Translations under genes and position numbers: made by a program
Assembly (NCBI GenBank): GCA_021401465.1
Contig: JADDMT010000016.1
Location: 124,001 to 188,000 of the forward strand
Length of the DNA: 64,000 nt
Direction: 5' to 3'
Source: Teratosphaeria epicoccoides
Lineage: Eukaryota > Ascomycota > Dothideomycetes > Mycosphaerellales > Teratosphaeriaceae
In this document: positions 11,501 to 22,302 of the stretch, one piece after another
Numbering within the stretch: position 1 is the first letter of the stretch
Layout: every line of letters begins with the position of its first letter
Notes under the pieces: generated by a model
The model's input: the letters and a program-made list of their open reading frames with translations, nothing else
Databases searched by the model: none
Told to the model about the DNA's origin: nothing

Positions 11501-14500
11501 GGCGATCGCCAGCACCGGTGTCGGATTTGAGCGTGTCCATGAGGCTGGGAATAAGGTCGGGCAAAGCATCCTCACCGAGCTTCTCGATGGTAGATCCGAG
11601 CGCTTTAGATGCAGTGGCACGAGTAGCTGGCACGGGGTCGACAATCGCCACCCTCAAGCCAGCAACGAGGACGGGAAGATGAGACGTAAGGTCTTTGCGC
11701 TCAGTCAAGTGCGCCAGACTGCCAATGATCTGAGCAGCTTTCCGTTTGGTGCCAGAACGCTCGTCGAGGCCACGTTCCAGAATGCGCACAACAAGTGCGA
11801 GTGACGGTGCGTCGAGATAGTGGATGAAGTTGACTTTGATCAGGGCGTCTAGAGCATTGTCGGTGTACTTGGTAGGATCACTAAGTGCCTTGAGCAAGAT
11901 ATCGACTTGGCTCTTCACTTCAGGGTTGGTGATGACATCGCCGAAGCGTTTGAGACTGCGATTGGCAGATGCTCGGACTTCCTTATGAGTGTCGTTGAGG
12001 ATCTCCGTCAACGGCGGAATGATCTCGGGCAGGCTGATCGCAAGCTGTTGCGGGTCAAGGTAAGCCATAGCGCCCAACGAGTCGCTCGCACCCTTCTTGC
12101 TGCGCCATTGCGACTCATCCAAGCCCTCAAGCAGAGTCGGCAGGATCTGCTTGACACCGAACGAGCTGAGGGAAGAGAAGCAAGTTTTAGCTGCGTCCAA
12201 GCACGCTTCTCGCACATCTGCGCTCGTATCGCCAAATCCGGCCAATAGCTGAGGTACGATTTGAATCACGTACGGCTCGAAAATTCGTCCCAGCAATAGC
12301 GACAGAAGCTCGTAGGCCAAGAAAGCGCCCTGTCGCTCGTTCTGATCTTTCTTGTTCTCGGCCGCGATCTTGAGCGTGAACATGAGCCGGCTCTCTTTCA
12401 GCGCAGCGATACCTCTGCCCTTTACGATGCCTGCAAGGCCGTATGCTCCTCCTCGCCGCGCTGCATACCTGTTGCTGTGCAAAGTATCGTCAATGGTTTG
12501 CTTGAGATACTCACTAGCCTGCTCGCTAGAAGCACGTACTAGAGGCGGCAGGCACTGCGCGACAGCATACTGCACAGACTCGGACGGCGTGCTCAAGGTC
12601 GTCAGAAGACGGTCAACCACCTTTGGTATCCGCGCATCGCCCTTCGATAGATGTCGGGCAAGCGCACCGTATAAGATTACAACGGCTTCGTTGACTAGAT
12701 CTTGGGCTTGGGAGCTGTTGGCTGAGCTTTCCAATGTGCTTTCACACAATTTCATCAATGCCTCTACCTGCTCTTTGCCACGTACATTCACAATTGTGGT
12801 GGCAGCATCGACCATACTGTCGCGTACAGCGTTGCTCTTGTCGCCTAGCGGACCACTCCCGATCAAAAAATTCATGAATGACACCAGCTGGTCCTCAGGG
12901 AAGACAGCAGCTATTTCTTTGAACGCATACGCAACGCCCTGTCTTGCTTCCCATGGATCAGACAGGTCTTTCTTGACTGGCATGCCGTAACGATCCAGCT
13001 CAGGCTTGCGTGGCTTAGCGCGTTCGAGATATGTAAATTGCAGTCTCGAAAGGATGTCGCCAAATATTGCTATGTGCTCTTTCAGCGAGTCGGCAATGGC
13101 TCGAGCAGCAGCACGTCTGAGTTGGCTGTCTTTGGACTCGAGGTACGGCAAACACTGCACTTCTGACTCAGACGTGACTGCAAGGTCGTTCTCCTCCCAT
13201 ATCTCACGTGCGGCGTCGACATGCTCGTCAACATCGTCGTGGCAAGCGAGCCAAATTTCCTCGTAGAATTTGCGATCGGCGAGCTCGAGCTCTGCACTGA
13301 TGGCTTGCAGAACAGCGCTGCGTACAGACGGATCTGCCAAAATCGCTCCTTTGACGACTGTGTCCGTTTCCGCTTGTGTCATGTTTGGCGCCAAGCATCT
13401 GCAAAGATCTGTAAAGCAGTCCTTGATGGGCCTGAAATACTGTGTGTAGTGCTGCATAGAAAGGATTAAGGTGTCCAACAGTTTCCTTCGCGGCAGGCGA
13501 GAGTCACTGCAAGCTTCTGTATGGAACGACAAAAACTCAATCGCTAGTACAATCTGCTCATCGGCGTCTTCGCTAGACGCACGATCAATGCCACCATTCT
13601 CTAAGATCAGGAATATGAGTGACAAGATATAGCTCAAGGTAACGGTATCAAGTGGGCGTTGTTCGCCGAGGAACCTGAGGCGATACAGCAGCCTTGTCAC
13701 CAAGTCGCCCAAAGGCTCCGCCAGAAGGTTCTCTGGCAAGATCGTGACGCCCGCTGCTCTCAACGTCGCAACACCGACGAAGGGTCTTATGGGTCCTAGA
13801 CGGCTAGACGTCCTATCAGCGCATTGAAGGTAGCCCAGAGCGGCCGTGTCACCGAGGATGAGTCCTGCGCCTGCTTGTACTGCCTCAAATAGTAGTTGGA
13901 CGGACGGACCAAACCAGGTCTCAGCTTCGGTAGGGGGACCTGTCGCGAGTGCGCGGACGATGCCAGTGCCGCGACGCAGCTTGGCATCTACCTCAGCAAC
14001 TTGCTTGCGAACCACGGACTCCTTGGCGAGTTGTGCATTGACTTTGGCTTGCTCATCTGCGGTAAGCTTCTTCGATTGACCCTTCTTCTGGGCCAGCTGT
14101 GATCTCAGCTCCTCCTCCCATTTGATCGTGTCATAGTCCCTGGTGTTCTTGCTGACAGCTTGCGCCGGAGCCTGCTTCGACAGAACGTCAACGAAGGCGG
14201 TACCCTCATGAGTCCGGTAGATAGCCGCTTCCGTTGGACCTATGTTGTGCAGCTGACTTGAGTCGAGATCCTGCGATATCTGTGAGACAATCAGGGGTGT
14301 CAAGGCATCTGGTGCAACGAATGCAAGCTCAGCCGTTGCACTGAACGCTGCTGATTGGAATACCGCAATAGATTTCCACACCGGGTGCTCAGTCACGGCG
14401 ATGATTTGGGCAAGGCAGTCTCGGGCTGCTTTAGTAGCGAGGATTCCAGGGTCTGCTCCAGTTTTCAAGCAAAGCTCGATCCAAGACGCTCTCGGTATCA

Positions 14501-16715
14501 GCTGAGGTTGGCAGAGAACGAGCAGGTTGGTCATGTGCCGCACCATTGCATCCTTGCGGCACGACTGGTCGCCGCCATTTGCATCACTAACAGGCTGACA
14601 TGCTGCGCGCACGACTCTATACAGCTCGTCGCGCCCGGTCTTCGCGGCAGTCGCTGCGCTTTCTTTAGCGTTTAGCTCCACGTCTTCACACCACTGCCAA
14701 AGGCCATTGACTACGACATCTGAGAATCGATCGGGCTGCGAGTTGTACAGCTGCTGCAAGTCCTTTGTTGTCGCCATTTGGACACCGGGCGGTATACCAG
14801 AAGCCGCGACCAGGTAGATCATTGCCTGTGCCCATGCCACTCGAACGGACTTGCCAGCGTCGGCTTGGGGCAATAATGAGAAAAGCGACACGAGGGCTCG
14901 CTCGTACCAAATGAGGTCATCTTCACCAGCAAGCTTGGCGTAGATTCGTGGGTTTAGTATGAATGACGGCTTTGGATCAAGCACCAAGGCCTTATCTGCG
15001 ATACCTGCCTTCTTTACAATCGATGCGCTCTTGAGCTTGGGCATGATGGTAACTTTGTCCAAGCAAATGGCGAATACGGCCGCTGCAGGCGATAATTGTC
15101 CGCTAGCCACAGCAGGATTAGGATTGGCAGCAATTTCATTGAGCAAGTCAACAGCTTTGTCAATAGCGGCGTCGAGGAGCCTTGCCGCCTCGTCGCTCTG
15201 CAAGGCGTCATCAGGCAGTGTCCATATCAAATCGCCGAGGCCAAGCGCCCAGATCCTGCGCTGTGGCAAGCGCTTGTCTGCCAGGCCTTTGGTGAAGGCG
15301 TCGACCACTGCTGCTTCGAGCTTACCGCCACCTCCTATGACGTGACTGACGTATTTCACTAAGGTGCTGATCTCTGCCGATGCAGCTGGCTCGCTCGTTT
15401 CCTTGCACGCGACAGGAACGATGCCTTGCAGGACCTTGTGAGCCAAGCTGTCATTCGGGAGGAATGCACCGAGCATCTGTGCATGGAGAACGCGCTGATC
15501 GGCAGCAGTAACCTTGTTCAATGTCAATGGACTCAAGATCTCATCTGCAGACTTTTCGACCCGCTTGCCATCGCGGCTTTTGAATGCGACGGCATTGAAG
15601 GCGCGCACTGCACCCTCGCGTACAGCTGCACTTGTAGATTTGACGTTGGCCAGCAGAGGCTTTGTGAGATTTGATACCAGGATATCGGCCAGATCCATCT
15701 CGTCTGGTAGTGCAAGAACCACCGGCGCCACTAGATCGTTCAGAACAACCTCTGGCGCACGTAAGAGCGACTTTTCGATGGCTGGTATGATCTCCTTCTT
15801 TAGATCTTCCAGAGAGACGAATCCAGACCAAAAGTCGCGTAATGCGTTGGATATGTACAATGGAAGTTGGATGCGGGAGCCCAAAAATTCTCGCAGGTAG
15901 AAAGCGAAGTAATCCTGCTTTTGTCCTTCAACCACTGCGACGCAGTCAGGCAGTCGTTTGCAGACCCCAGCAATGATCCCCAGTAGGAGTGCATTCTTTG
16001 GTGACGGTGCTGGACCTTTCGTTGTCAGAGCAGTGATGCACTCCGTGAGAGCATCAGCGCCGTATGTGGTCTTGGCAAGGCTCCGCAGTGCCCTTCTGCT
16101 CACCCTGAATGCGGTGGAAACTGTGCTATCCTTGGCATTTGATGCCAGTAGCGTGTTCAAAGCATTCGTCAGAGCTCCCAGTGACTTCTTGCCCCATTCC
16201 TCCCACAAGCTCTTTTCAGTTGCCGCATGTTGAATGAGCAGTGAGCTCCACCGAACTAGTACAAAAGCATTGGCCGGTGCTATACTGGACTTGGCCGCCT
16301 CTTTCTCTATCTCCCCAACGAGATGCGGGACTGTGCTCTTGGCGTCTGGGTTGGAAGCAACACTTGCTATGCATTGCTCTACCGCATGTCGTGATCGCGT
16401 GTCCACATAGAGGGGGTATGTGTCGAGAAGGAGAAGGGAGATGGTTGCAAGGTCGTGTTGAGACACACCTGCGTTGTTGTCAGGCTCTATCGCGTCACGT
16501 CGCTTCCGTCGTTGGGGCACGCACCTACCTGCTGCTATTACTTCTTTGAGATTGTTAAGCTCAGACACTCTTTGCTTGGTCGAGTTTGACAGAAGCGCCT
16601 TGCGGGTCGCTGCGACGTCCAGTGACGGCATCACATGGCCATTCGTTACAGACTCCACCATCATCCATACGCCAACCTCCTTCACGATCGCTGGCAGAGT
16701 GTGATCTAGGATCAC
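8556..16715 (-). CDS. GCN1: GCN1, eIF2-alpha kinase activator
   Basis: A single open frame of 2719 codons covers almost the whole protein, which is built of HEAT repeats. GCN1 binds ribosomes with GCN20 and relays uncharged-tRNA signals to the kinase GCN2, switching on amino-acid starvation control. The middle part (roughly residues 1330-1650) matches the eEF3-like HEAT region, with blocks such as NRYAARRGGAYGLAGIVKGRG. Further on are YRIRLSSVELVGDLLFNLTG near residue 1830 and the region that contacts the GCN2 RWD domain near 2000-2400. Length agrees with the 2670 or so residues of yeast GCN1. A likely 60-nt intron at 16469..16528 lacks stops, so the mature protein is probably 2699 residues. 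The start is uncertain: ATGs at 16664, 16661 and 16631 are also in frame. It is head-to-head with the helicase gene. Confidence 0.95.
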   Translation of the reverse strand: MILDHTLPAIVKEVGVWMMVESVTNGHVMPSLDVAATRKALLSNSTKQRVSELNNLKEVIAAGRCVPQRRKRRDAIEPDNNAGVSQHDLATISLLLLDTYPLYVDTRSRHAVEQCIASVASNPDAKSTVPHLVGEIEKEAAKSSIAPANAFVLVRWSSLLIQHAATEKSLWEEWGKKSLGALTNALNTLLASNAKDSTVSTAFRVSRRALRSLAKTTYGADALTECITALTTKGPAPSPKNALLLGIIAGVCKRLPDCVAVVEGQKQDYFAFYLREFLGSRIQLPLYISNALRDFWSGFVSLEDLKKEIIPAIEKSLLRAPEVVLNDLVAPVVLALPDEMDLADILVSNLTKPLLANVKSTSAAVREGAVRAFNAVAFKSRDGKRVEKSADEILSPLTLNKVTAADQRVLHAQMLGAFLPNDSLAHKVLQGIVPVACKETSEPAASAEISTLVKYVSHVIGGGGKLEAAVVDAFTKGLADKRLPQRRIWALGLGDLIWTLPDDALQSDEAARLLDAAIDKAVDLLNEIAANPNPAVASGQLSPAAAVFAICLDKVTIMPKLKSASIVKKAGIADKALVLDPKPSFILNPRIYAKLAGEDDLIWYERALVSLFSLLPQADAGKSVRVAWAQAMIYLVAASGIPPGVQMATTKDLQQLYNSQPDRFSDVVVNGLWQWCEDVELNAKESAATAAKTGRDELYRVVRAACQPVSDANGGDQSCRKDAMVRHMTNLLVLCQPQLIPRASWIELCLKTGADPGILATKAARDCLAQIIAVTEHPVWKSIAVFQSAAFSATAELAFVAPDALTPLIVSQISQDLDSSQLHNIGPTEAAIYRTHEGTAFVDVLSKQAPAQAVSKNTRDYDTIKWEEELRSQLAQKKGQSKKLTADEQAKVNAQLAKESVVRKQVAEVDAKLRRGTGIVRALATGPPTEAETWFGPSVQLLFEAVQAGAGLILGDTAALGYLQCADRTSSRLGPIRPFVGVATLRAAGVTILPENLLAEPLGDLVTRLLYRLRFLGEQRPLDTVTLSYILSLIFLILENGGIDRASSEDADEQIVLAIEFLSFHTEACSDSRLPRRKLLDTLILSMQHYTQYFRPIKDCFTDLCRCLAPNMTQAETDTVVKGAILADPSVRSAVLQAISAELELADRKFYEEIWLACHDDVDEHVDAAREIWEENDLAVTSESEVQCLPYLESKDSQLRRAAARAIADSLKEHIAIFGDILSRLQFTYLERAKPRKPELDRYGMPVKKDLSDPWEARQGVAYAFKEIAAVFPEDQLVSFMNFLIGSGPLGDKSNAVRDSMVDAATTIVNVRGKEQVEALMKLCESTLESSANSSQAQDLVNEAVVILYGALARHLSKGDARIPKVVDRLLTTLSTPSESVQYAVAQCLPPLVRASSEQASEYLKQTIDDTLHSNRYAARRGGAYGLAGIVKGRGIAALKESRLMFTLKIAAENKKDQNERQGAFLAYELLSLLLGRIFEPYVIQIVPQLLAGFGDTSADVREACLDAAKTCFSSLSSFGVKQILPTLLEGLDESQWRSKKGASDSLGAMAYLDPQQLAISLPEIIPPLTEILNDTHKEVRASANRSLKRFGDVITNPEVKSQVDILLKALSDPTKYTDNALDALIKVNFIHYLDAPSLALVVRILERGLDERSGTKRKAAQIIGSLAHLTERKDLTSHLPVLVAGLRVAIVDPVPATRATASKALGSTIEKLGEDALPDLIPSLMDTLKSDTGAGDRLGSAQALSEVLAGLGTSRLEETLPTILQNVQSSKPSVREGFMSLFIFLPACFGQSFANYLARIIPPILGGLADDVESIRETALRAGRLLVKNFAARSVDLLLPELERGLADDSYRIRLSSVELVGDLLFNLTGISGKTGQEEMEENANEAGQSLLEILGEEKRNRVLSALYICRNDTSGLVRSAAINVWKALVSSPRTLRELIPTLTRFLIRRLASSNMEQKVIAGNALGELIRKAGEGVLATLLPTLEEGLQTATDTDARQGICIALRELIASASPESLEEYEKTLISVMRSALVDSDEDVREAAAEAFDSLQKVIGKRAIDQVLPHLLSLLRSEDDAETALSGLLTLLTEASRSNIILPNLLPTLLTSPISAFNARALASLAEVASTAMTRRLPNILNALMDNIVTCKDESLKGELVAACDTIILSVDEYDGLNTMMSAMLALVKHDDHRKRAAADLHLAKFCEKAQIDFSRYYPDLIRVLLIAFDDRDSGVVKAAWTALTALTSRLRKEEMESLVVSTRQTLNQVGVPGHALPGFSLPKGINAILPIFLQGLMNGSAEQRTQAALAVSDLVDRTSSDGLKPFVTQITGPLIRVVSERSTELKSAILLTLNNLLEKIPTFLKPFLPQLQRTFAKSLADPSSEVLRSRAARALGTLITMTPRVDPLIAELVTGSRTTDAGVRNAMLKALFEVVSKAGSSMSEVSRNSILGLIDSESSEGDETLNITFAKLLGALIKVLPSETATGLIKARVLTNHFTHPSVLALNAVLAEAPEALTAQLDDMTRSIIVQGISHKERYISDNSVLAAGKYLLTPTHNKNFEATKPLFDALAAVVPPGGPIDTRRLALVVVRTVSREDNDLIRPHLETLVPPIFACVRDLVIPVKLAAEAAFLSIFSVVEEESAIFDKYMAGPGAELPPGLKRSMTEYFKRVASRLAVQAKERREAEGGQGGLGLASDEVEDMREVMSVGKVDFGEGSFVDD
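16469..16528 (-). other. Probable in-frame intron of GCN1
   Basis: The minus-strand segment begins GTAGGT and ends GCAG, with CTGAC about ten bases before the acceptor, the usual branch site in this window. Its length of 60 nt is a multiple of three and it has no stop, so the frame reads through as a basic insert containing PQRRKRRDAIEPD. Removing it joins the helix-forming LKEVIAAG to VSQHDLATISLLLLDTYPLY, a natural HEAT continuation. Confidence 0.75.
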
Positions 16716-16884
16716 GGTTTATGGGCAAGTCATTAGGTACATTTGAAAGGGAATCGAACTCTATGACGGAATCGTTCCGCGTTTGTTTGACTGGACTTTT
16801 TTTAGTTCTGGTATCTTATTGAGTTGCAAACAGATATTCATTGCATTTGCACCTCGACATCATCACCATCGACCCGAACACACC
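16716..16884. promoter_or_regulatory. Compact bidirectional promoter, GCN1/helicase
   Basis: Only 169 bp separate the GCN1 and helicase start codons, or 253 bp if GCN1 starts at 16631. A run of eight T at 16797..16804 lies in the middle. No TATA box was seen in either direction. Both products act in translation, so shared expression is plausible but inferred. Confidence 0.5.
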
Positions 16885-19800
16885 ATGGCGGGAGGAACCA
16901 AGAAGAAAAAGATCAAACCTGTTTCCAATCCAGCGCGAGGCTTCGCTACCACATCACTTCAATCGAAGTCCAAGACCACTCTCGACAGCCCAAAAGACGC
17001 TGACGGCAGCGAAGCGTCCAACAGCGCAACTCCCAAACCGGTTCCTGCCTCACATCCACCTGAAATCGCCATCAATGGCAAGCCGGATGCCAGTGCCACT
17101 CGCGGATTGCACGAGCTCAATCCTGAAGAGCTCGAAGCTCAACTCGAGGCTTCCGAACTCCAACAGTTCGTTGAGCAGAATGCTGCAAAGGTCCGAAAGG
17201 AAAGCAGTAGGCACGCATCGCGACTCGAGACGGACAAGCGTTTGCTTCGTGGTCAAGCCGACTTTTTCGTGCAAGACTGGTTGCCAGAGGAGTTGATGCA
17301 TCAGATCTTCGAGTTCACGCTCGCAGAGTATGATGCGGAGCAAAGTAACTCCAAGTCCCCGGTAGGCGACGACTTGCTTGCCAAGGTTTGGACACTTAGA
17401 TGTTGTCTTCTTGATCTTGGCGTGCCTCTTGATCGCGTCAATGACGTCCTTGGCTGGTAAGATAGTCTTCGGATTTCCATTATCGTACATTCTGTTCATC
17501 GACATGTGCATCTTCGTGACTTCGTTGGACTCGTTCCGCTGGTCAGCCCTCGTCATCTCTGCCCATGCTTGGTCTAACAGCAAAGTCGCAGGCTCGTTTC
17601 TCACCCGCCAGCTCAAGCCGGCGGCGCTCTTTGGGGCCTTGCCGATGCTCTGGACTGGCTGTCCCTCCATTGTACTCCGGCGGATCTGAACGACTACGAT
17701 TACCAAAAAACAAAGGCTGACTCGTCCGAGGAAGAGTCGCATGAAGATGTCTCACCACAAGATGTCCAGCCAAAGACTGCTACCAAAGCTCACCAATCTG
17801 CTATTGATGCGCGGTCTGGGCAGAATCAGGAACCTGTCAGCGATCTGGAGGACGACGCTGATCCGGCTGAGTTATTTGCCATCTACCTACGCACTAAAGC
17901 GAGACTATTCCAGATTGAGCCGAGTTCCGTAGACCTTAGCAGGACCAAGCGAGGCCGCAACACTGCGACTCAGAGCCCTCAGACGGCCACAGGGAAAAAA
18001 CTGCATCAGAAGCTCCAAAAGATCGAGTCCGACTTGCTGTTTGATTTGCCGCAAGCAGAAGCGCATTGGGCCCAGAAGAAAATCGAGCTCACCCGCGAGG
18101 CCGCTGAGCGCAGGCGGCTGCAATTGCCCGATGGCAGTTCTGAGGCTTCTCAGAGCAACGTGAAGTCAGGTCGATCTCCTACTGAGGTGTCGGACGAGGC
18201 AGAAAAGTTGGGTCAGGAGCTGCTCAGAGAGTCTGAGGATGACGATGAGATTCTGGGCGGTATGTTCGATGTTTTGCCTGGCGTTCATCAGTCAAACGAC
18301 ACGTCCAACGAAAATGGCTCGGCCAATCTCATGGTCAGAGACTTTGGTCGTTTGATTGGTATGAGTCCCAAGCGAGTTCTTGAAGAGGCATGCAAAGCCC
18401 GAGACTCAGGTGTCAAGCTTTCCTACATGCTTGTTTCGCCAACAACATATGCTAGCCGGCACTCGCTCACCATAAATTGGTCGAAAGATCAGGGTGTGCT
18501 TGACACTTCGTACATGACTTCTGTCCAGGTCAAAAGCAGATCACGTACTACTGTCTTTACCGCTATCAAGGAGGCCACGCCAGATGCAGCGCAGAGTGAA
18601 GCTTACATTGCAACCATGGCCCTGTTTGCGGTGTTTTCTGGATCACCGAAAGAGGAGAAAGCTCACATGCGGCTGCCGTATACATTTCGGGACCTGTGGG
18701 ATGAGCTCGTACTGGTCAAAGAGGAGCACTCAGGAGCAGCCGACCGCGATACAGTCAAGCAGCTTCGACAGCTGATTGAGCGACATAATAGACAGGTCTT
18801 CAGCGATGACGAAGATGAGGTGGTCTTCAAGGCAGGAAGTAGACAACGCAGTACAGTTGCGAGTAGCGTCACAACCCCTGCTGAGCCCCCCAGCGCCCAG
18901 GAGCAGTTAAGCCAAGAACTACAGGATCTGTGGTCTCGAAAAGTGGCAACATCACAGTATCAGAAGATGATGACGGGTCGCAAGAACCTTCCAATCTTCC
19001 ATTACAAACGGGAGATCTTGGAAGCCGTCACCAGGAGCCAAGTAAGAACATCCCATTTTCAAACGTGCTCGCATACTGCATCTCAAATGATGCCGTCCAC
19101 AGCAGGGGGCCCGTCATACTACTTGTTAGAGCGAACGCTGACGACTCTTTAGGTGTTGGTGCTTGTGTCAGAGACAGGTAGCGGTAAGAGTACCCAACTA
19201 CCGGCTTATATACTCGAGCACGAGTTGTCCCACGGACGAAAGTGCAAAGTATACTGCACTGAGCCACGACGTATTAGTGCCATCTCTCTGGCGCAACGAG
19301 TCAGCCAGGAGCTCGGCGAGCACAAAAATGCCGTTGGCACCATGCATTCGCTTGTGGGTTTTGCCATCCGGCTTGAGTCCCAAACGTCCGCAGCGACACG
19401 GCTAGTAAGTATAATCATCATTCATGCAGCAAAATCACTCTTCATTCAACTTGCTTGATGCAATCGTAACATAGCATTACTCGGCATAGACTCGCCGACA
19501 TTTACTAAACAGCTTTTGTGCAGGTCTATGCGACGACAGGAATTGTTCTGCGTATGTTGGAAAATGTCAATGGTCTGAGCGATATCACCCACCTTGTCAT
19601 TGACGAAGTTCACGAGCGCAGCATCGATACCGACTTCTTGCTAATTATACTGCGATCACTTTTGCTCAAAAAGCCGGATTTGAAGGTGATCTTGATGAGC
19701 GCTACCGTTGATGCCCAGAGGTTCTCGAACTACCTCAACGGTAAGAGCAGATACAAAACAATCCTTTTTCAATACAAGAAACGACATGCGGCTAAAACAC

Positions 19801-21932
19801 TCCGCTGGGAATCTTGGAGGGGTACTGACGGATGCCACAGGTGCACCGATCATCAATGTGCCTGGCAGGACTTTCCCAGTGCAAGCTGCCTTCCTCGAGG
19901 ATGCCATTGAGCTTACGGGACACACGAACGAAGACGCTTCGCAAGCAGCTGTCGATGAAGATGCTGATGGCGTGGAGCAAGACGAAGACTCAACGGCCAA
20001 GGGTATGAAGCGGCCCAGTGCCACTCCAAACCAAACCAGAGAGCATGGAATCTGACAATCTGTACGTAGGTGGACAGCTTACCGGCTACAGCAAACGTAC
20101 TCTGAATACAATCGCCAACTACGACGAGTACCGCATCGACTACTCATTGATCGTCAAGCTCATACAGAGGGTAGCCTTTCACGCCGACTACCAGCGATAC
20201 AGCAGTGCTACTCTCGTCTTCTTGCCTGGCATCGGTGAGATCAAGAGGCTTCATGAGATCCTCATCAGCCAGCCGGCATTTCGGAAGGGATGGATGGTCC
20301 ATGCTCTGCACTCGACTTTCTCGAGTGAAGACCAGCAGGTTGGCGATACCCTCACGTATGCAAATGGAGCCAGATCTGACAGCGAACCTGTAGGCCGCCT
20401 TCGAAGTTCCGCCAAAGGGCGTCAGAAAGATTGTGCTCGCAACCAATATAGCTGAGACTGGTAAGCATCTCTGTGGAAACCTGCTCCCTACTTGCACCGT
20501 ATTTCTGTGGCTCCATCATCTGACGCTTACACAGGTATCACGATTCCTGACGTCACATGCGTGATCGACACTGGCAAACATAAGGAAATGCGATTCGACG
20601 AGAAGCGCCAGATGAGTCGCTTGATCCTTTCTTTCATTGCCAAAGCAAATGCGAAGCAACGCAGAGGTCGTGCTGGCCGTGTTCAGGAAGGTCTCTGTTT
20701 CCACTTGTTCACCAAGTACCGGCACGACGAGCTCATGGCAGAGAACCAGACACCTGAGGTAAGACTTGCCTTTCTGTATAATGCCGATACGTGCACTGCT
20801 GACGCCGCCATAGATGTTGCGCCTCTCGCTACAGGACCTCGTCATGAGAGTCAAGATCTGCAAGCTCGGTGGCATTGAGAACGCCCTCTCACAAGCCCTC
20901 GACCCTCCCTTAATTCGCAATATTCGTCGCGCCATCGATGCGCTGATCGAAGTCGACGCCCTTACGCCGAATGAAGAGCTTACGCCTCTGGGCCAGCAAC
21001 TTGCGAGACTGCCATTGGACGCCCAGCTTGGCAAGCTGATCCTTCTCGGCTCACAATTTGGCTGTCTCGATGCGACTTTGACGGTCGCTGCCACGCTGAC
21101 ATCCAAGACACCATTCTTGAATCCGATGCATGCGAAGAAACAAGCAGACACTGTACGATTGGGGTACAAGCGTGCCGATTCGGATCTTCTCACAGTCTAC
21201 AATGCCTACTGTACCTGGCGCAAGGTCTGTACAACAGCCGGCATGTCAGAATATCAGTTCTGCGACAAGAACTTTCTATCGGCGCAGAATCTCGCCAACA
21301 TTGAGGACTTGAAGAGCCAGCTGCTCACCTCGCTTGTGGATGCTGGCTTTGTGACTCTTGGGCCAGAAGAGAAAGCTGCACTGGCGCGAGTCCGTTCAGG
21401 CAGCCGACAACGGAATTTCATCGTCTTGCCCGACAAGTATCACCGAACCGATGATGACGACGCCGTCGTGCAGTCAGTCGTAGCCTGGTCTTTCTACCCC
21501 AAGATTGTCAAGCAGGAAGGAAAAGGGTGGCGCAACATCGCTAACAACCAAACATTGGCTTTACACCCGGCCTCGGTCAACAAGATGAGCTTGTCGTCCG
21601 ATGTGAAGCTGCTGTCATTCTACAGCATCATGCAGAGCAACTCTCGCTTCACGAACGCACAGGAGACCACGGCGACGCCAGAGATGGCGCTGGTATTGTT
21701 GGCTGGAGATGCAGTATTCCATATGTACGCAGGTGTCATCGTGATTGATGGAAATAGGCTGCGTTACAAAGTCAAGGACTGGAGAACCATGATTGCCTTG
21801 AAAATGTTGAGGAGGAAAATGAAGGAGATCTTGGCTCGGCTGTACAGACTACCGGGCAAAGAGCTGACAGGCAAGCATGCAATGTGGATGGAGCTGTTGA
21901 TGAAGATGTTCGAGAAGCAGCGCAAGGCGTAG
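16885..21932 (+). CDS. DEAH-family RNA helicase, DHX29-like
   Basis: Nine exons: 16885..17456, 17592..19041, 19153..19404, 19524..19740, 19841..20002, 20070..20338, 20394..20460, 20535..20758 and 20814..21932. They give 1443 residues. All introns are GT-AG and each junction preserves frame. An N-terminal basic and low-complexity region is followed by a UBA-like segment (LRCCLLDLGVPLDRVNDVL, near residue 180) and ALDWLSLHC. The helicase core follows: motif I GSGKS (683-687), motif Ia TEPRRISA, motif II Asp785-Glu-Val-His, motif III SAT, GIGEIK, LATNIAETG and motif VI QRRGRAGR. The HA2/OB-fold region occupies the C-terminus. DHX29 helps 43S complexes scan structured mRNA; the yeast relative is YLR419W. 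DHX57-type function is the main alternative. It shares a promoter with GCN1. Confidence 0.92.
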
Positions 21933-22302
21933 GCGGCTGGCCCCAAGGTGGAGCGAAGGCCATGTAACATTACTCATGCATATTTCGGCACACATCCAGT
22001 TGTGCGCTAGGTTCGAAACGTGCTGGAGCTTGGTCAGCAGGTCAGAACACGTCGGCGATGATTCGTTGGCAGAGCTCCGTCAAGTATGAATATCGTCACC
22101 AGCTGTGTTCTATTGCGGGGCGCCTCATCAGCAAGCTTGCCTACAATAACATAGAAGTTCTGCATGCTTAATTGTGATGGCTTCAAGATCTTGAAAGAGA
22201 GTAAAGTCTAATCGTGGCTAGCTTGCTTCGACTTGATCTATCTGATCGTACCAATCTCTAAACTCGTTTCCGCTGCATTTCCCAATTGATAAAAACCTAA
22301 AC
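21933..22302. other. Intergenic, 370 bp
   Basis: Helicase 3' UTR and promoter of the cytochrome b561 gene, in tandem orientation. Nothing specific was recognised. Confidence 0.4.
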
